Part shown: in pieces, positions 21,131-32,260 of the stretch
How positions within the stretch are numbered: position 1 is the stretch's first letter
Layout of the letters: every line of letters begins with the position of its first letter
The notes under the pieces: generated by a model
Database searches by the model: none
Seen by the model: the letters and a program-made list of their open reading frames with translations, nothing else
Told to the model about the DNA's origin: nothing
Translations under genes and position numbers: made by a program
Source of the DNA: Zeus faber
Lineage: Eukaryota; Chordata; Actinopteri; Zeiformes; Zeidae
Assembly: GCA_960531495.1 (NCBI GenBank)
Contig: OY482846.1
Coordinates: forward strand, 34,500,811 to 34,564,810
Length of the DNA: 64,000 bases
Direction of reading: 5' to 3'

Positions 21131-21500
21131 CGCCTACTTAAACAAGGTTATTATCCAAAGTGACACCTGGGGGCAGAACATGCGAAATGTGACTGCAGTG
21201 CGCGAGTCCCTGAGGTGGGCGGGACTCACCGCCAACCCTAAAAAGTGTGCTGTTGGGTGGAGGGAGGCATAGTATCTGGGGTACCACTTGGGTGGAGGGC
21301 TGATCCGACCCCAGATAGATAAAACCGCTGCAGTCGCGAACAAAAAGGAGGTAAAGCAGTTCTTAGGGCTGGCAGGTTACTACAGGAGGTTTGTAGCCAA
21401 CTTTTCAGCACTGACCAGCCATTTGTTTGATTTAACTGGGAAAGGTGTGTCGGATCTGGTCCACTGGACGGACAAGTGCAAACAGGATTTTATCTAAGTT
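21131..21500 (+). pseudogene. Gypsy reverse transcriptase, C-terminal fragment
   Basis: Reads AYLNKVIIQSDTWGQ where a YLDD(V/I)(I/V)I.S catalytic loop is expected, so both catalytic aspartates are lost (NK in place of DD). It continues with RESLRWAGLTANPKKCAVGW, a stop in place of the residue before YLGYHLGGG, and KEVKQFLGLAGYYRRFV, the conserved thumb/connection motif of Gypsy RT. A TAA follows at DFI. The copy is non-functional. Confidence 0.85.
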
Positions 21501-21935
21501 AAAAAAAGCTCTCGGCAGTGAGCCAGTGCTGTTCACTCCTAACTTTTCTTTCCCTTTCTGCCTGCAAACTGACGCATCGGATAGAGGGCTGGGGGCAGTG
21601 TTGTCCCAACAGGTGGAGGGTGCTGACCAGCCAGTGCTGTACCTCAGTCGTAAGCTGTCAGCACGAGAGTCAAGGTATAGCAATGTGGAAAAGGAGTGCC
21701 TTGCCTTCAAGTGGGCTGTCAGCGCCCTCCGGTATTACCTCCTGGGGTGCCCTTTCACCCTCTGTTCAGACCACGCCCCGCTGTAGCGGCTCCACCGCAA
21801 GAAGGATACCAACGCCCGGATCACCTGTTGGTATCTAGCTCTCCAGTCCTTTAACTTCAAGGTGGTCCATAGGCCAGGGACGCAGATGGTTGTGGCTGAC
21901 TTCCCCTCCTGCTCCAGTATGTGTGTAGGGGGACC
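21490..21935 (+). pseudogene. Gypsy RNase H domain remnant
   Basis: Contains LQTDASDRGLGAVLSQQVEG (first catalytic Asp in TDAS), PVLYLSRKLSARESRYSNVE with the EKE that follows, and CSDHAPL, where the family has TDH..L. An in-frame TAG follows HAPL. Then ITCWYLALQSFNFKVVHRPG and VVADFPS correspond to the family's R..RW...L..F.F.V.Y.PG and N.VADALSR. The domain order and spacing are normal for Ty3/Gypsy. No chromodomain or integrase follows before the LINE tail at 21,940. Confidence 0.85.
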
Positions 21936-21939
21936 TAAG

Positions 21940-21997
21940 TGACTAACAATGGGAATTTCTCCGTTGTGGGACTAATAAAGGATTATCTTATCTTATG
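21940..21997 (+). mobile_element. LINE/SINE 3' end with (TTATC)n-type tail
   Basis: AATGGGAATTTCTCCGTTGT, GGGACTAATAAAGGATTATC and TTATCTTATG. This is the typical 3' terminus of fish CR1/L2-clade retroposons, ending in a short tandem tail. Only the end is present. Confidence 0.6.
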
Positions 21998-22139
21998 GGT
22001 ATGTGACGGACACTGCGGGACCCAGCGCTGGCTCCTTCCCACGGCAGTGCACCTGCACCGGATCAGGCTGATTGGTCCAACTTGATGGTAGCAGGCTTTT
22101 ATGTCTTGTTTTCTTTCAGTGGCACACTATGCTATATAA

Positions 22140-22690
22140 ATGTATTAGTTGATTTCAAAGGCATGATATGTAACTTCTGACGCTAGGGGTCATTCAATCG
22201 AAACAATAACAAGAGAAGGAGCTTGATGACATAGCGAAGTAGCGTGGGATCATGGGAGTTGTAGTCTTCATTGCAACATTGCCGCTGAAAATCGATCCGG
22301 CACGTCTCACTCCGTGATGGAACGCGCAGCAAATGGCAATTAATAACCACGCTACACCAAACAATAGTTCGTCCAGTAATGGTAGAGCAATACAAACGAT
22401 GCGTTGCATTGACATTTCACTGCATATATGCATGAAAGTATGGATATGTATGTGACGAATAAACCTCTTGAATCTTGAATCTTGATAGTACCATACAGTG
22501 GCTAGCTAACGTGAGCTACTTGGCGGAGTCCCCCTCCTCCCTCTCTGACGTAACATCGCGTGTTCCGCTGTTGCCCTGGAACCTATAGCAGTAGAGGGGG
22601 TTAAAGAGGGAGATGACGCCATGACAGGAGACCTCATGAAAGGCGCCGTTACCTCTATCCAAATAAAAGATTTCTCTGGGTTTGAAATTG
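22140..22690. repeat. Probable old repeat interrupted by an L2-type 3' end
   Basis: CATGATATGTAACTTCTGAC and GGGATCATGGGAGTTGTAGT have the look of fish interspersed repeats, and CTGACGTAACATCGCG follows the LINE tail at 22,397-22,490. No second copy in the window. Confidence 0.3.
22397..22490 (+). mobile_element. L2-type LINE 3' end with (TTGAATC)n tail
   Basis: GCATTGACATTTCACTGCAT, TGTATGTGACGAATAAACC and TCTTGAATCTTGAATCTTG. The same end occurs inverted at 40,575-40,660, attached to an RT remnant, and at 57,150-57,230. It is therefore a 5'-truncated copy of that LINE family. Confidence 0.75.
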
Positions 22691-23449
22691 CTGGAAAGTG
22701 ATATGCTTATAATTACCCAATCTCATTAAAGCGATAATGATAACATTGATCACGCTGCAGGGAAACTTTACTTTTACAAAACTCCAATTAACAGGAACAT
22801 ACCATAGAGTGGCGAAGCCAAAGTAAAACGGAGACAAACGTCAACAAACAAAATGACTGAAAACACAATATCGTATCACAGTGGACTGAAATAACTAAGT
22901 AACAACCAATTCAAATCAATGCCAAATAAATACTCAAACTCTTATTTAAGGTATTATTGTTAAATCAAATTAGAAAAAAAAAACAAAAAAAACACCCCCA
23001 CCCCCATGAGGTGAAACCAAATGGACTGGTCTTGTTCCACCTGCGGAGTTATGGCTCCTTCCAGAAAGAAAGATGGCCGCCAACAGCTTTGGTAATTCGG
23101 CGAAAATAACAAATGATCTTCAATGCGAATTAAAAACAGATAAAAGGTAGAAAATAAGACATAGGTTAAGAAGATAGGAGATAAATACAGCAATATAAAT
23201 ATGATATAAGAGAGAACATTTAGAAGGTTAAACTGAGCAGTCTCGTAAACGCTCCTGCTAGAAAATGTTTGCGATATGAAACATGCACAGTGCGATTATG
23301 TGTTTTAATTTGTGTGCGTGCATTGTGACTCGTGTCTAAAGAGAAAACAGATTCAAATAATAAACATGGCGAGCGAGGGTTAAAACGCGATATTGAGGAT
23401 TTCCCATATTCTAAATGGAGATTCAAAATGTTCTTTCAGGTCTTGCACA
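22691..23449. other. Non-coding stretch, no gene recognised
   Basis: AT-rich, ordinary sequence with A-rich runs near 22,970-22,995. Confidence 0.4.
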
Positions 23450-23520
23450 TTTGCCCAACTGGGACTGCGTTAAGGCACAGTGAGAAGCTGCGGCGGAGTG
23501 CTAAGTTTTTATTCTAGGTC
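23450..23520 (+). repeat. Dispersed family A, copy
   Basis: TTTGCCCAACTGGGACTGCG, AGGCACAGTGAGAAGCTGCG and GCGGAGTGCTAAGTTTTT. Same orientation as 32,261-32,370. Confidence 0.75.
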
Positions 23521-24292
23521 CTGTTATCGATCCTTCCAACTTTGCCCACCAGGCCCCTCCTCAACCGGGCGTCTTGTCATCGTTCGCTGAACGTGATCTG
23601 GGAGGGGTGGAGTTAACACGCTGCATCCAACGGAAAGTGAGCGTACACCCACGCTCGGCTTCTTGATCAATATTTCAATCGCATCTTTGAGGAAACGCCT
23701 CGTGCTGCAGAGAACATGCTTTTGTCCATCTTCTTTTTTTTTTTGTTGTCGTTGAAGTGGATAACAGCACCTCCAGCTCGTCTTTCTCAGTTGTTTCTTA
23801 GATGTATTGCTTTTTTTTTTTTCGTTTTTTTTTTTTTTTTAGTAGCTGTTCTTATGCATTGCCTTAAAGTGAAACATCTCTTAAGTGTTATTTTCTTTTG
23901 TGCTTAAAGGCGTAGGTGACTCACATTCGGCGTCAATGGTGGACCCTCTCCCATTACCTACACCTAAAACCTCCCGATTGAAATGAAACATTTGCTGACG
24001 CAGGCGATCAAGGGATAATGCTTTATTCATTTATTCATTGTTCATCAAATTGCAGTGTCCCAGCAGCTCACATCAAAAAATAGGCAAAAATAATAATAAA
24101 GTACTGGGAACTAATACAATTAATTAACTAATAAAAATGAGTATGCGATGGCTGTCGGTTCCGGTGTGTGTTTTGTGACCGCGGAAGTTATTTTGTTCCG
24201 GCCTGGTTACGGTGTAATTCTATGGTCGGGCGGTGTTTGTGGCAGTGGGTGGGTCTCCTACGCCTCAACTAACGGCGGTTATCATTCTGAAG
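23521..24292. other. Non-coding stretch with T-runs
   Basis: T-runs at about 23,731-23,740, 23,811-23,822 and 23,827-23,840. No gene recognised. Confidence 0.4.
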
Positions 24293-25268
24293 TAGGTTCT
24301 GCGTCATTATGGCTAAAATGATAATCACAATTGTTTTGCTCAATATTGTGATCACGATTATTTATCATGATAATTCATCCATTTTGCGGAACGGAATTAT
24401 TTGATGGCACTTTGTAAATCAACAGAAAACTGCCTTCACAATAATTTATTTTATAAACATATGAATAAATAAACTAAGGTAAGTGGTTTAACTGACCTCA
24501 ATTGTAGAGGGTATAATGAATTTAACTGTGTGTAGTGGGCTACACATTTTTGTTGTAATTGTAACAAATCTGTGCACAAAAATAATGAAAATATTTCAAA
24601 ACACATACACAATAAATACATGTTCCTTTTATTATGTAATTGCTTATGGTTATTATTACCAGTAATTATAATTCAGGAAGATTGTATACATTTATTTCTG
24701 AAGTGTCTATAAATTCTGAGGGTGATGTTTACTCTTTTTTGGAGAACTTACTTTGGTGCGTGCCAGTTGTCCTCAGAAGCGTATATGATGTTCAATACGC
24801 TGCAATTTGTTAAATCAAATGGTCTTCTTGTAATACTTTAATACTTTAACACCCGGGCTGCGGTGAGGTGTGCTGTGCAGGGCGTGTGCTGCTGGAAGAG
24901 CACGGAACACCTGTAGAGTCCAGACGGAGCGTCTTCCAGAACACTGCGCCGTGTTTTAAAATCTTTACCTTTGTTTAATTAAATGAGCAGCGCTCCGTGT
25001 TTGTGGTTGTATCCGCAACATTTTTGTAAAAAATGCCTTTCTGCTGCAACACTGCATGTTTATTTTGCATTGTTAATTTTCCACCCTTACCATGAAATAA
25101 CAGGGGTCCTCGCTTATCGACCAATTCACTTAACGACCTGGTCCTGGGAACGAAACTCGGTCGTTAAGTGCGGAGTACCTGTACTATAGAATGATTTATT
25201 GCTTGTGTTTAGAGAATAATAAGGAGGAGGAGAAACTTTCGATTATTTTTCTAAATCGTACAGCCCTA
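24293..25268. mobile_element. Non-autonomous hAT-like element (about 976 bp)
   Basis: The left end, TAGGTTCTGCGTCATTATGG, looks like a mutated form of TAGGGCTGTACGATTATGG. The right end, CGTACAGCCCTA, is its inverted partner. Near the left end lies TGATCACGATTATTTATCAT, and near the right end CGATTATTTTTCTAAATCG; such palindromic CGATTAT blocks are common in fish hAT MITEs. No transposase frame is present. The 8-bp flanks do not match, so no target duplication is claimed. Its interior matches 58,700-58,960. Confidence 0.65.
25087..25183. repeat. Short palindromic MITE-like repeat, copy 1
   Basis: CTTACCATGAAATAACAGGG, TTCACTTAACGACCTGGTCC and its inverse GGTCGTTAAGTGCGGAGTAC. It is nested in the hAT-like element at 24,293-25,268. 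Second copy at 39,974-40,070. Confidence 0.7.
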
Positions 25269-26754
25269 CTGTGTACTCCGTCAATTTGCACATCTTCCAC
25301 CATACTGAACCGCCGGTCTGGGTGAAACTCGAATGACGCCATGTTGGAACTGCCCTGAATGCAAATCTTATTCAGATTGAATCTGGGTTTGTCAGATCCT
25401 TGACATCCATAAAGTTCTGAAGTCATGTTACATCGGCACGTGCCGCCATCTTGTGACCTGTGCGAGCTGTCGTTTGCACACGCTGCAATGATAAAAAACA
25501 CAAAAAAACAACAGTTTTTTACTAAATTATTCTACAATTAAGAACCGATCTGGATCAAACTTGGATGATGCCATGTTGGAACTGCTCTGGATACAACAGC
25601 GCTTGCTCTGTTGTTGTGACAGCGAGTGAAGGAGGACTTCCAGTGAACGAGAGTGACAAGAGTCGGCCATTTATTATCATTATTTTCTTTCAATGATTGC
25701 AATTTATTTTGGAATGGCAAGTACCATTTAAATATAGTAGAAAGGTATATTTGCACTTAAAGTGAAAGGCTCTCATTTGAAGTTTGAACTGGATATTTCC
25801 ATGTTAGTTATGTGGTTTGTCCCACTAAAACTCAGTGGGAGTTACAGGTTGCATTATACTGAAACTTGGTGACAGTCCCATATTGGACCGTTCCATGTTC
25901 TATTATTGTTCCATAGTGAATGATGAAAATAATAATAAAAAACAGTGTCAAAATCAGCAATCTCACTATTGTGGTGACTGAAAATTGTCACACTAGTCTC
26001 TATGTGCAGCTGTCCGATCACCTGAGCGTCATCAGATCACATGATGTATTTGTAATTGACGTACAGCAGATAGACCAAATAATAAGAAAATTTGATTTCG
26101 CCGATTGCGGATATAAACTCAAAATGACTGGACGACAATGTAAAAGTTATTTAATTGTCAAAGTTTTATTATGAACATACAATTGGATGAAAATCAGAAT
26201 CGGCCGGAATTGGCTGGTCAGACTTGAAATAAATCGGAAATTGGAATTGGCCAAGAAAATTGCAATCGGTGCATCTCAAATTACAAGTGTCAGTGTGAAG
26301 TTACCTGGTATGCAAGCGCACACTGGGAATGGCATTGTCGTCATTTGCAGGGGAAATTCAGGGCGGGCCTGACTGTCTTTATTTGAGCTGGTCTGCTGTG
26401 GAGCTGGTTCTCTGCGTGGCTGGTCCGCAGTGACCGCAGTGGTTGGGAACCTCTGCTCTAGCCCAATGGCGTTGAGGGGCACATCGTCTTTCATATATTC
26501 ATTTTTATGCTCCATAAAATGTTAAAACTAAAGATAAATTTAAATTTGAACGTAGTCCAACAGCCATATCTTTTTGATGGAGAAGAAATTAAGAAATAAG
26601 CTTTCTTTAATTGTTGTCAATTAATTGTCATACTGTACATTTTGAACAGGTTGGATTGGTCAATAATATCATTATGAGACAGGTACTAATACCTTGTCTT
26701 TTATCTCTATAAAGATCAGATACTACAGGTAAGACTGCAGTATCTTAGGGGGAA
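25269..26754. other. Non-coding stretch with short local repeats and a hAT-like end
   Basis: Two copies of a GATG(A/C)CGCCATGTTGGAACTG-like motif lie at about 25,330-25,362 and 25,563-25,590. GCAGTGGTTGGGAACCTCTG (about 26,436-26,455) resembles the terminal sequence of hAT elements and recurs in part at about 35,024-35,040. No gene recognised. Confidence 0.4.
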
Positions 26755-26915
26755 AAAAGTGACTTGACTTGGGACTTGACTTTCCTTAACTAAGAACTTG
26801 ACTTGACATAACCTGTGACTTGACTTGACTTGCCCAATGACTTGTGACTTTCTTGAGACTTGGACCAAATGACTTGAGACTTACTTGTGACTTTGATTAG
26901 AGGGACTTGGTCACA
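26755..26915. repeat. GACTTGACTTG-type degenerate tandem repeat
   Basis: Repeated GACTTGA/GACTTGT units with variable spacers, a compositional pattern met in many fish genomes. Confidence 0.8.
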
Positions 26916-27689
26916 TGTCTAGTATTTTTATTGTTTCTTTCAGGATATTGAGTCCAAGTCAAAGGGTCTCATGGCCAGTCCGGAAGTTTTGGGGACCCTA
27001 CATAGCACTGTGGTCCTTTCCTCACCTTATTCGGCAATGTGTGTTTTACTTGTTGTGTTGTTGTTTCCTGTTGTCTATTGTGATTCCTTCCACACGGCAA
27101 GTGTGGCGAAGCGGAGGAAGGTGGAAGAGAAAAATACAAAACAAACCTAGTGAGTGGGATTTATTACTGTGTATTGAAGTTCACCCCAAAAAGAGCTAGC
27201 ATTTCACACTGACCTTTGCGACAGCCAAAAATGTCATTGAAGGTTTAAGGCAAAGAAATCCAGTCGTATTTAACCAAGCCTTGAAAATCTGTGACATTTC
27301 CTGTGACGATGCCACAGGATGGCACCCTGAAGTCTGAGGGACGGCCTTCCCATAGAGGCTTTATGGCTTTCTACGCATTGTACACATCCCACTGAGGCAC
27401 ACACCAGGTCTAGCTGTAGAAAGAAAGGATTTAGAGGCTTGGCCTGGAAGACGGGACAAAGCCTTTTCTTAAAGGAAAACCTAAAGGTGTTTTGTAACCT
27501 GACCCTTATTTTTCGATTGGTGTGATTGGTATCCATACAGACTGAGAGAATAGATGCCAATGTGCAATGGGGCACCATTGCCTGGAAAACGAGACAAAGC
27601 CTTTTCTTCAAGGTATTCCTTCGTCAATCATTGGGACTTGAGAGTGATTGTCAATGCAGTTCAATGGGGCAAGATTAAGACAAGACAAA
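26916..27689. other. Non-coding stretch with a local duplication
   Basis: GGCCTGGAAGACGGGACAAA followed by GCCTTTTCTTAAAGG (about 27,440-27,474) recurs as TGCCTGGAAAACGAGACAAA followed by GCCTTTTCTTCAAGG (about 27,579-27,613). A short family A fragment (TCAATGCAGTTCAATGGGGC) lies at about 27,651-27,670. No gene recognised. Confidence 0.45.
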
Positions 27690-27868
27690 AATAATAAGTA
27701 AAGACTTTATTAGTCCCCGGAAGGAAATTCAGGCATTACAGCGGCAACAAAAAAACTGTGCAGTCAAGAAAAAGATACAAATTAAAATGAGATAAGACAT
27801 AACACCTATGTACATTATCTATGTACAGTACATGGTACAGAGTATCACTAGTGGTGAGGCCAATATGG
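27690..27868 (-). mobile_element. LINE-like 3' end (minus orientation), copy 1
   Basis: TTATTAGTCCCCGGAAGGAA, ATTCAGGCATTACAGCGGCA and CAACAAAAAAACTGTGCAGT. Read on the minus strand this ends in CCGGGGACTAATAAAG, the usual form of a fish CR1/L2-type 3' terminus. The homologous copy is at 48,045-48,215. No RT remnant adjoins it. Confidence 0.6.
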
Positions 27869-28620
27869 TAGGGGTGCAACAGATTACAAAACTCATGGTT
27901 CAGATCGTATCACGGTTTTGAGTCATGGATCGGGACATTTTTCGGATCAGCGGAAAATAGAAAGGGAGACAAATGAAACTTTGCTTTCCATTTGTTCCTT
28001 TAAAACTAGTGCTTCCGTTATCCGGTAATTGCCGGTTATTAAACGGTGAAATCTGTTGAATTCCAACATATTTAAATCTCTCTGGTCATAATGTCCGGTG
28101 AGAATAATTCCCTCTAAGCACAATTTGAATAAGTGTTGGCCAATCAAACAAAAAACGATAATGATCGCATTTTTTCCTTTCACTCCATCATTTCGATAAA
28201 AAAAGAGATCCGCAGATCTGTTCATTCCCGTGTTTGGCAAGTTGCAACTCAAGGCCAGTCAGTCTGGACGATCTAAAGCTGACCTTTCACCTCTAACCAG
28301 TCATGTTTGTCAATATAGTAATAAGCCCCGCCTGCAGGTTACTCTTGTTAACACAGTACACACGGAGCGGAGACACGCAAAAACTCGGAGGAGAAGCAGA
28401 AAGATGATGTATCGTTGACAACAGGGACACATAACTGCATAGTTTGGCATTTTAATGTATTTATATCCAAGTTCCGACCAAAAGCACACGGTAAATGTCC
28501 ATTGTGTTGTAAAATATGTCGACAAGACGTCCCGACAAAGACGGACAACTCCGCAAACTTTACCTACTTGCCATATTTATGTTGTTTTGGATTTGATAAA
28601 AAATCTATTCATGTGAAATA
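27869..28620 (+). mobile_element. hAT-type element: left end and BED-like remnant
   Basis: Starts with TAGGGGTGCAACAGATTACA and continues with CATGGTTCAGATCGTATCAC, a terminal pattern widespread in fish hAT elements. About 570 bp inside, a degraded BED zinc-finger-like segment is readable. No right terminal repeat was located, so the right boundary is arbitrary. Confidence 0.5.
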
Positions 28621-28624
28621 TTAA
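28415..28624 (+). pseudogene. BED zinc-finger remnant of a hAT transposase
   Basis: The 69-codon frame includes VWHFNVFISKFRP, then KCPLCCKICRQDVPTKT and DNSANFTYL. This matches the BED pattern seen in hAT transposases: an aromatic W..F.F start, a C..C pair, and an N-T/S-NL...L stretch that normally precedes the H..H pair. The final histidines are not where expected. An extra CPLC insertion suggests decay. Position relative to the hAT-like left end at 27,869 fits a transposase N-terminus. Confidence 0.45.
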
Positions 28625-29269
28625 TGTAAGCCGCGGCACTTGTTACTTATTCTACACAAACGCAAATAATTTGATTTCAAGTAGTGATATTCGTAATATT
28701 TAGTGTTAACAGCGTTAACTGGCAGGACTTATTTTATTTTTCATTTGAAATAAAAACATATATTTTATCTACATGCTTTCATGATTTCATTCTTTAAATA
28801 GCCTGCCTATCAAATGTTTTTAAGATCAATAAACTCAGATAATATTTGACCTGAATATTTGAATAAATCTCTCCCTTTTAACCGGGACTGCAGGTTTCCA
28901 GGACACGTGGACCTGCACCAATTTTTTTCGAATGGAAACTCTGTTAAACGATTGAAGCGAGTTTCTATTGCTAACTACTACAGCAGCCATTTCCGGACAC
29001 GTTGTAAAGTAGCAGCAACATAGTGTGACGTACCGTAAATAAATCATTGCGCTTCAGAGTAAAACACAGCGCACATCTGTCCTGTCTATCTTCTTTTCAC
29101 TGCAACTCTGCGTCGAGATTCATGGAATTATTACTTAAGAAAGTAACAGCAGCAGTAAAACTGTATTTCACTATGATCAATTTTATTGTTAAATTTTGCA
29201 ATTGATGCGCTGTTCACATGCAAGCCGAACGCAACGTTCCGTTTCACCGCTACACTATGGGCAAGAAGC
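28621..29269. other. Non-coding stretch, no gene recognised
   Basis: AT-rich, possibly the remainder of the hAT-type element starting at 27,869. Confidence 0.3.
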
Positions 29270-29770
29270 AATTTGTCTACGGTAAACACAAATTCATGCA
29301 GTTTTGAGAGAATAGCTGAAATAAGTAGTATAATTGTAGTTACCAAAGATCATGGTCGCGATTTCCCCATTGTACGTACATTGAATGTAATACATTTAAC
29401 ATTGCAACCCCCAATGGTTCCATCCCATTTACAACTGTTCATAGCAACAGCCTCACCGAAGGCTTTACTATTGAGCAACTGACAGTAGCCCTCTGCTGCA
29501 GCGTCTCACTGTGCTTCAATGCAGTCCAATGGGGCAAACGACAAAAATGTCTCTCAAAGTCTCCCGTTTGAAAACAGTCAGCTCACATTAAAGTCAGACA
29601 ATCTTCATATGTTATACTGGGGAAAAAAACGGTGGTCAAGCCTCCATTTTATCACTTTTTTCAGGGTGTCATTCACTGTTTTGCACGTTCTCAAATCAGC
29701 TCTTTTGGCCACATCCGTGCAACTGTAAGAGCCTAAAAGACCGGAAGTTGCGTCACTTCCTAATGACTAC
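29270..29770 (-). repeat. Dispersed family A, longest copy
   Basis: In plus-strand order it carries a TACGGTAAACACAAATT block, TTGAGAGAATAGCTG, GTCGCGATTTCCCCATTGTA, ACCCCCAATGGTTCCATCCC, CTTTACTATTGAGCAACT, the core CTCACTGTGCTTCAATGCAG, then a distal part with CCACATCCGTGCAACTG and CGGAAGTTGCGTCACTTCC. The first 275 bp align throughout with 48,222-48,482. The distal part matches 9,785-9,865 and, weakly, 31,250-31,300. Confidence 0.8.
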
Positions 29771-30527
29771 CGGCTGATAACAAACTTAGGCTTACAGCTT
29801 GCTTAAAATGTGCTATGAAGAAGAGAGAAATCGAGAGAAATTGTGTAAATGTACAATAAAGCCCCCATTTTATCAGGTTATTCAGGGCTTTGACAAATAC
29901 ATCAAACTTATCCTTTTGAGTGAAATGCATCATATGACCATGAATTGCTTATTACTGATTCTCATCCCAGCCTCCCTTTCTCTCTCTTTCTGTCCTTCAT
30001 ACACTTTTTTTCTTGAAACCCTTACAAATCCAGCCCAGGAAATCAGTCGTGTTGGAAGTAATGATGCGCACACAGTCAGACAGCACACCCACGCACCCAT
30101 ACAAAAACAGTTAGAAAGGAACAGTGAGAGAGAGACCCATTCCACACAACCCATAAACACCACCCACCACCACCCAGACCCACATGTATTCCTAACTGAA
30201 TCAGCATGGCATCTTCCCCGCCACACACAAGCAAAATTGGAGCGGGATGCAGGGCCGGTCGGCGTTGAGGCAGAACTAAACCAGAAAGCTAGCAAGTTCT
30301 GAAGCTCGAGGCAGAAACAAGGGCAGAGGGCTTATTATGGGTTGGGTGGGTATAAGAGCCACCAGGGACCCTCAGCCCCCCTGCTGGATGGTGCCAGAGA
30401 GTTGGTCCCTCCCCGACTGAACCACATTCCCCCTAATCTCAGTTGGCAACCTCTTGGACAAGTCGCGCTCGCTTGACTCTGGCACAAGAACAGGCTCATG
30501 CTTGTGCATCCGTGCACTGAAAAAGTG
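29771..30527. other. Non-coding stretch, no gene recognised
   Basis: The 167-codon plus-strand frame at 29,799-30,302 has no recognisable domain and is not supported as a gene. CA-rich sequence with C runs at about 30,160-30,185. Confidence 0.4.
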
Positions 30528-30661
<134 letters not shown>

Positions 30662-31069
30662 ACCAGCCCCACGGGGCTGTTCCTCTAGCCGGCTGACTGC
30701 TTTAGAAATGGACACAATTGTGTGGATGGGTGAGGCTTGAGATGAGGCACAGCCAGAGAATACAAGCTTCAGATGTGCTGACTTAGTGCCCTCGTCCTGG
30801 GATAACGTCATTACACACATGGAAACTTTTGCTGCTTTATATTCAAAATGACTACTCAATGTACTTTCTATAAACTGTGAATTACATGTAGTTATTCTTG
30901 TTGTTTTTTTTTTTTTTTATAGGGGAATTAGGTGTGAGAAGAATCTATTTCACAAGAAGTTAGTAAAAATAACTCCCCTCTCCCTGCTTACCAACTGCTC
31001 CAATGTGTCTACAGTTAAAGGATGGGTACTATTTTTTTAACCAAAGCCTCATTTACATGTTGATTAACT
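30662..31069. other. Non-coding stretch, no gene recognised
   Basis: T15 run near 30,905-30,919. No domain or element end recognised. Confidence 0.4.
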
Positions 31070-31310
31070 TCAGTTGAGAGCAACAACCTCACTGAACGCA
31101 CGGTAGTGAGAAACTTACCGCTCTGGTGCAGTTTCAATGATGATGGGGCAGAAGTTTAAGAATGAAAACAATGCTACATCTATTCAAATACAAGAATCAC
31201 AATAGAGTCTTACAAGTTTATCGGGGTGTTGACTGTTTACAGACTAGAAACAGGAGGTTTTGTTGCTTCCTACTGAATACCCGCTGTAGCCGGCATTACG
31301 CTGTGGATGT
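31070..31310 (-). repeat. Dispersed family A, diverged copy
   Basis: CAACAACCTCACTGAACGC, GTGAGAAACTTACCGCTCTG and TGATGATGGGGCA. At about 31,255-31,290 a GGTTTTGTTGCTTCCTACTG-like block corresponds to the distal part of the copy at 29,270-29,770. Confidence 0.6.
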
Positions 31311-31371
31311 ACTGCAACAATTGTATGAATAAATAAATGCAAAGCCGCTGCTGCCTGTGAGCACTGTTCAT

Positions 31372-31432
31372 TGGAATCCAGGAGCTGGTCTCAAACCTTT
31401 GAAAACTGTTTAAGTAATTGGCTGCTGCAACG
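31372..31432. repeat. Dispersed repeat F, copy 1
   Basis: CATTGGAATCCAGGAGCTGG, TCTCAAACCTTTG, then TTTAAGTAATTGGCTGCTGC. It matches 38,960-39,023 in the same orientation. Confidence 0.75.
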
Positions 31433-31524
31433 GCATCATTTTCACTTATCGCGAGAGCTGCCCCCTAGAAGTGGACGAGTCGAATCATCAGTGGCAAACC
31501 CATCAGTCGACTGTGATTTTTAAC

Positions 31525-31670
31525 AGATTGAAGCTTACAAAATGCACAGGGATAACATTTAGATTAGGAATTATAAATAAGGGGCATCACAAATATATTT
31601 TTATGTGTGAATCGCCCAGACACGGACGCGAACACGGCTCTCTGTGCGCCCGACCGCCGTGCCCCGTTCC
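31525..31670. repeat. Dispersed repeat G, copy 1
   Basis: AAATGCACAGGGATAACATT, GGAATTATAAATAAGGGGCA, TTTTTATGTGTGAATCGCC and CCGCCGTGCCCCGTTC align in order with 32,583-32,688. Confidence 0.7.
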
Positions 31671-32260
31671 TCCAAAATAAAACGGCTACAAACAGCGTGG
31701 GGACGGGTCACCGAGGAACAGGGCGTGACTCGTAGACTCGATAAGATTGTTTTCTGCGCATAAATCACGGAGAGAGTCATGGAGAAAGTGTCCACATTAC
31801 GCACGGCTTCGTCCCATACGCGCTTGTCTCGCTCCATAAGCAGACGTGAAATAAAACAACCTACTTCTAATATAACGACACACTGTTTTGCGATCGCGGG
31901 CACCCTATCGCTGGTGCCCGCATGGTCAGTGCCATCGGAGAGGGGAGACAGGTGCAGGATGAAACCCCAATCCCTCCCTTTCTTCCTTTCTTTGAATTTA
32001 ATTGTTTAATCGGATGCCTTTATATTTTTACCAATTAAAGATAACTTGACGTGACGCACATCGGTTATTGAATTCAATTTGTTTTGATTTGTTTCCTAAT
32101 TGTCAAGCTGCTGTAGAACACGTTGTGCTCTGGATGCACCGCAACATATTGCCAAAAGTCATCGCAAATAAAATATATAACTGACATCGCAAACGCATGT
32201 TGAATATGCATTTTCACATTTTCAAAAGGTAAATTCAACCTTTTTCTTACAGCTTCAGAC

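Larger units (their letters stand above)
19930..22130 (+). mobile_element. Ty3/Gypsy LTR retrotransposon remnant
   Basis: Degraded internal region in plus orientation, in the order gag-like (about 20,090-20,480), reverse transcriptase fragments (about 20,930-21,470) and RNase H (about 21,490-21,900). Short LTR-like matches flank it: CCGATTGGTTAGACTTGGCA, CTTTTATATCTTGT and TTTCAGTG (19,950-20,007) correspond to CTGATTGGTCCAACTTGATG, CTTTTATGTCTTGT and TTTCAGTG (22,068-22,123). Protease, integrase and much of RT are missing or unrecognisable. A LINE 3' end sits just inside the right flank (21,940-21,997). The copy is certainly inactive. Confidence 0.8.

Noticed and set aside
24285-25276. 8-bp target duplication around the hAT-like element
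   Set aside because: The flanks TTCTGAAG and CTGTGTAC do not match, so none is claimed.
29799-30302. 167-codon plus-strand frame
   Set aside because: No recognisable motif, and overlapping frames on the other strand are similarly open. Considered chance.
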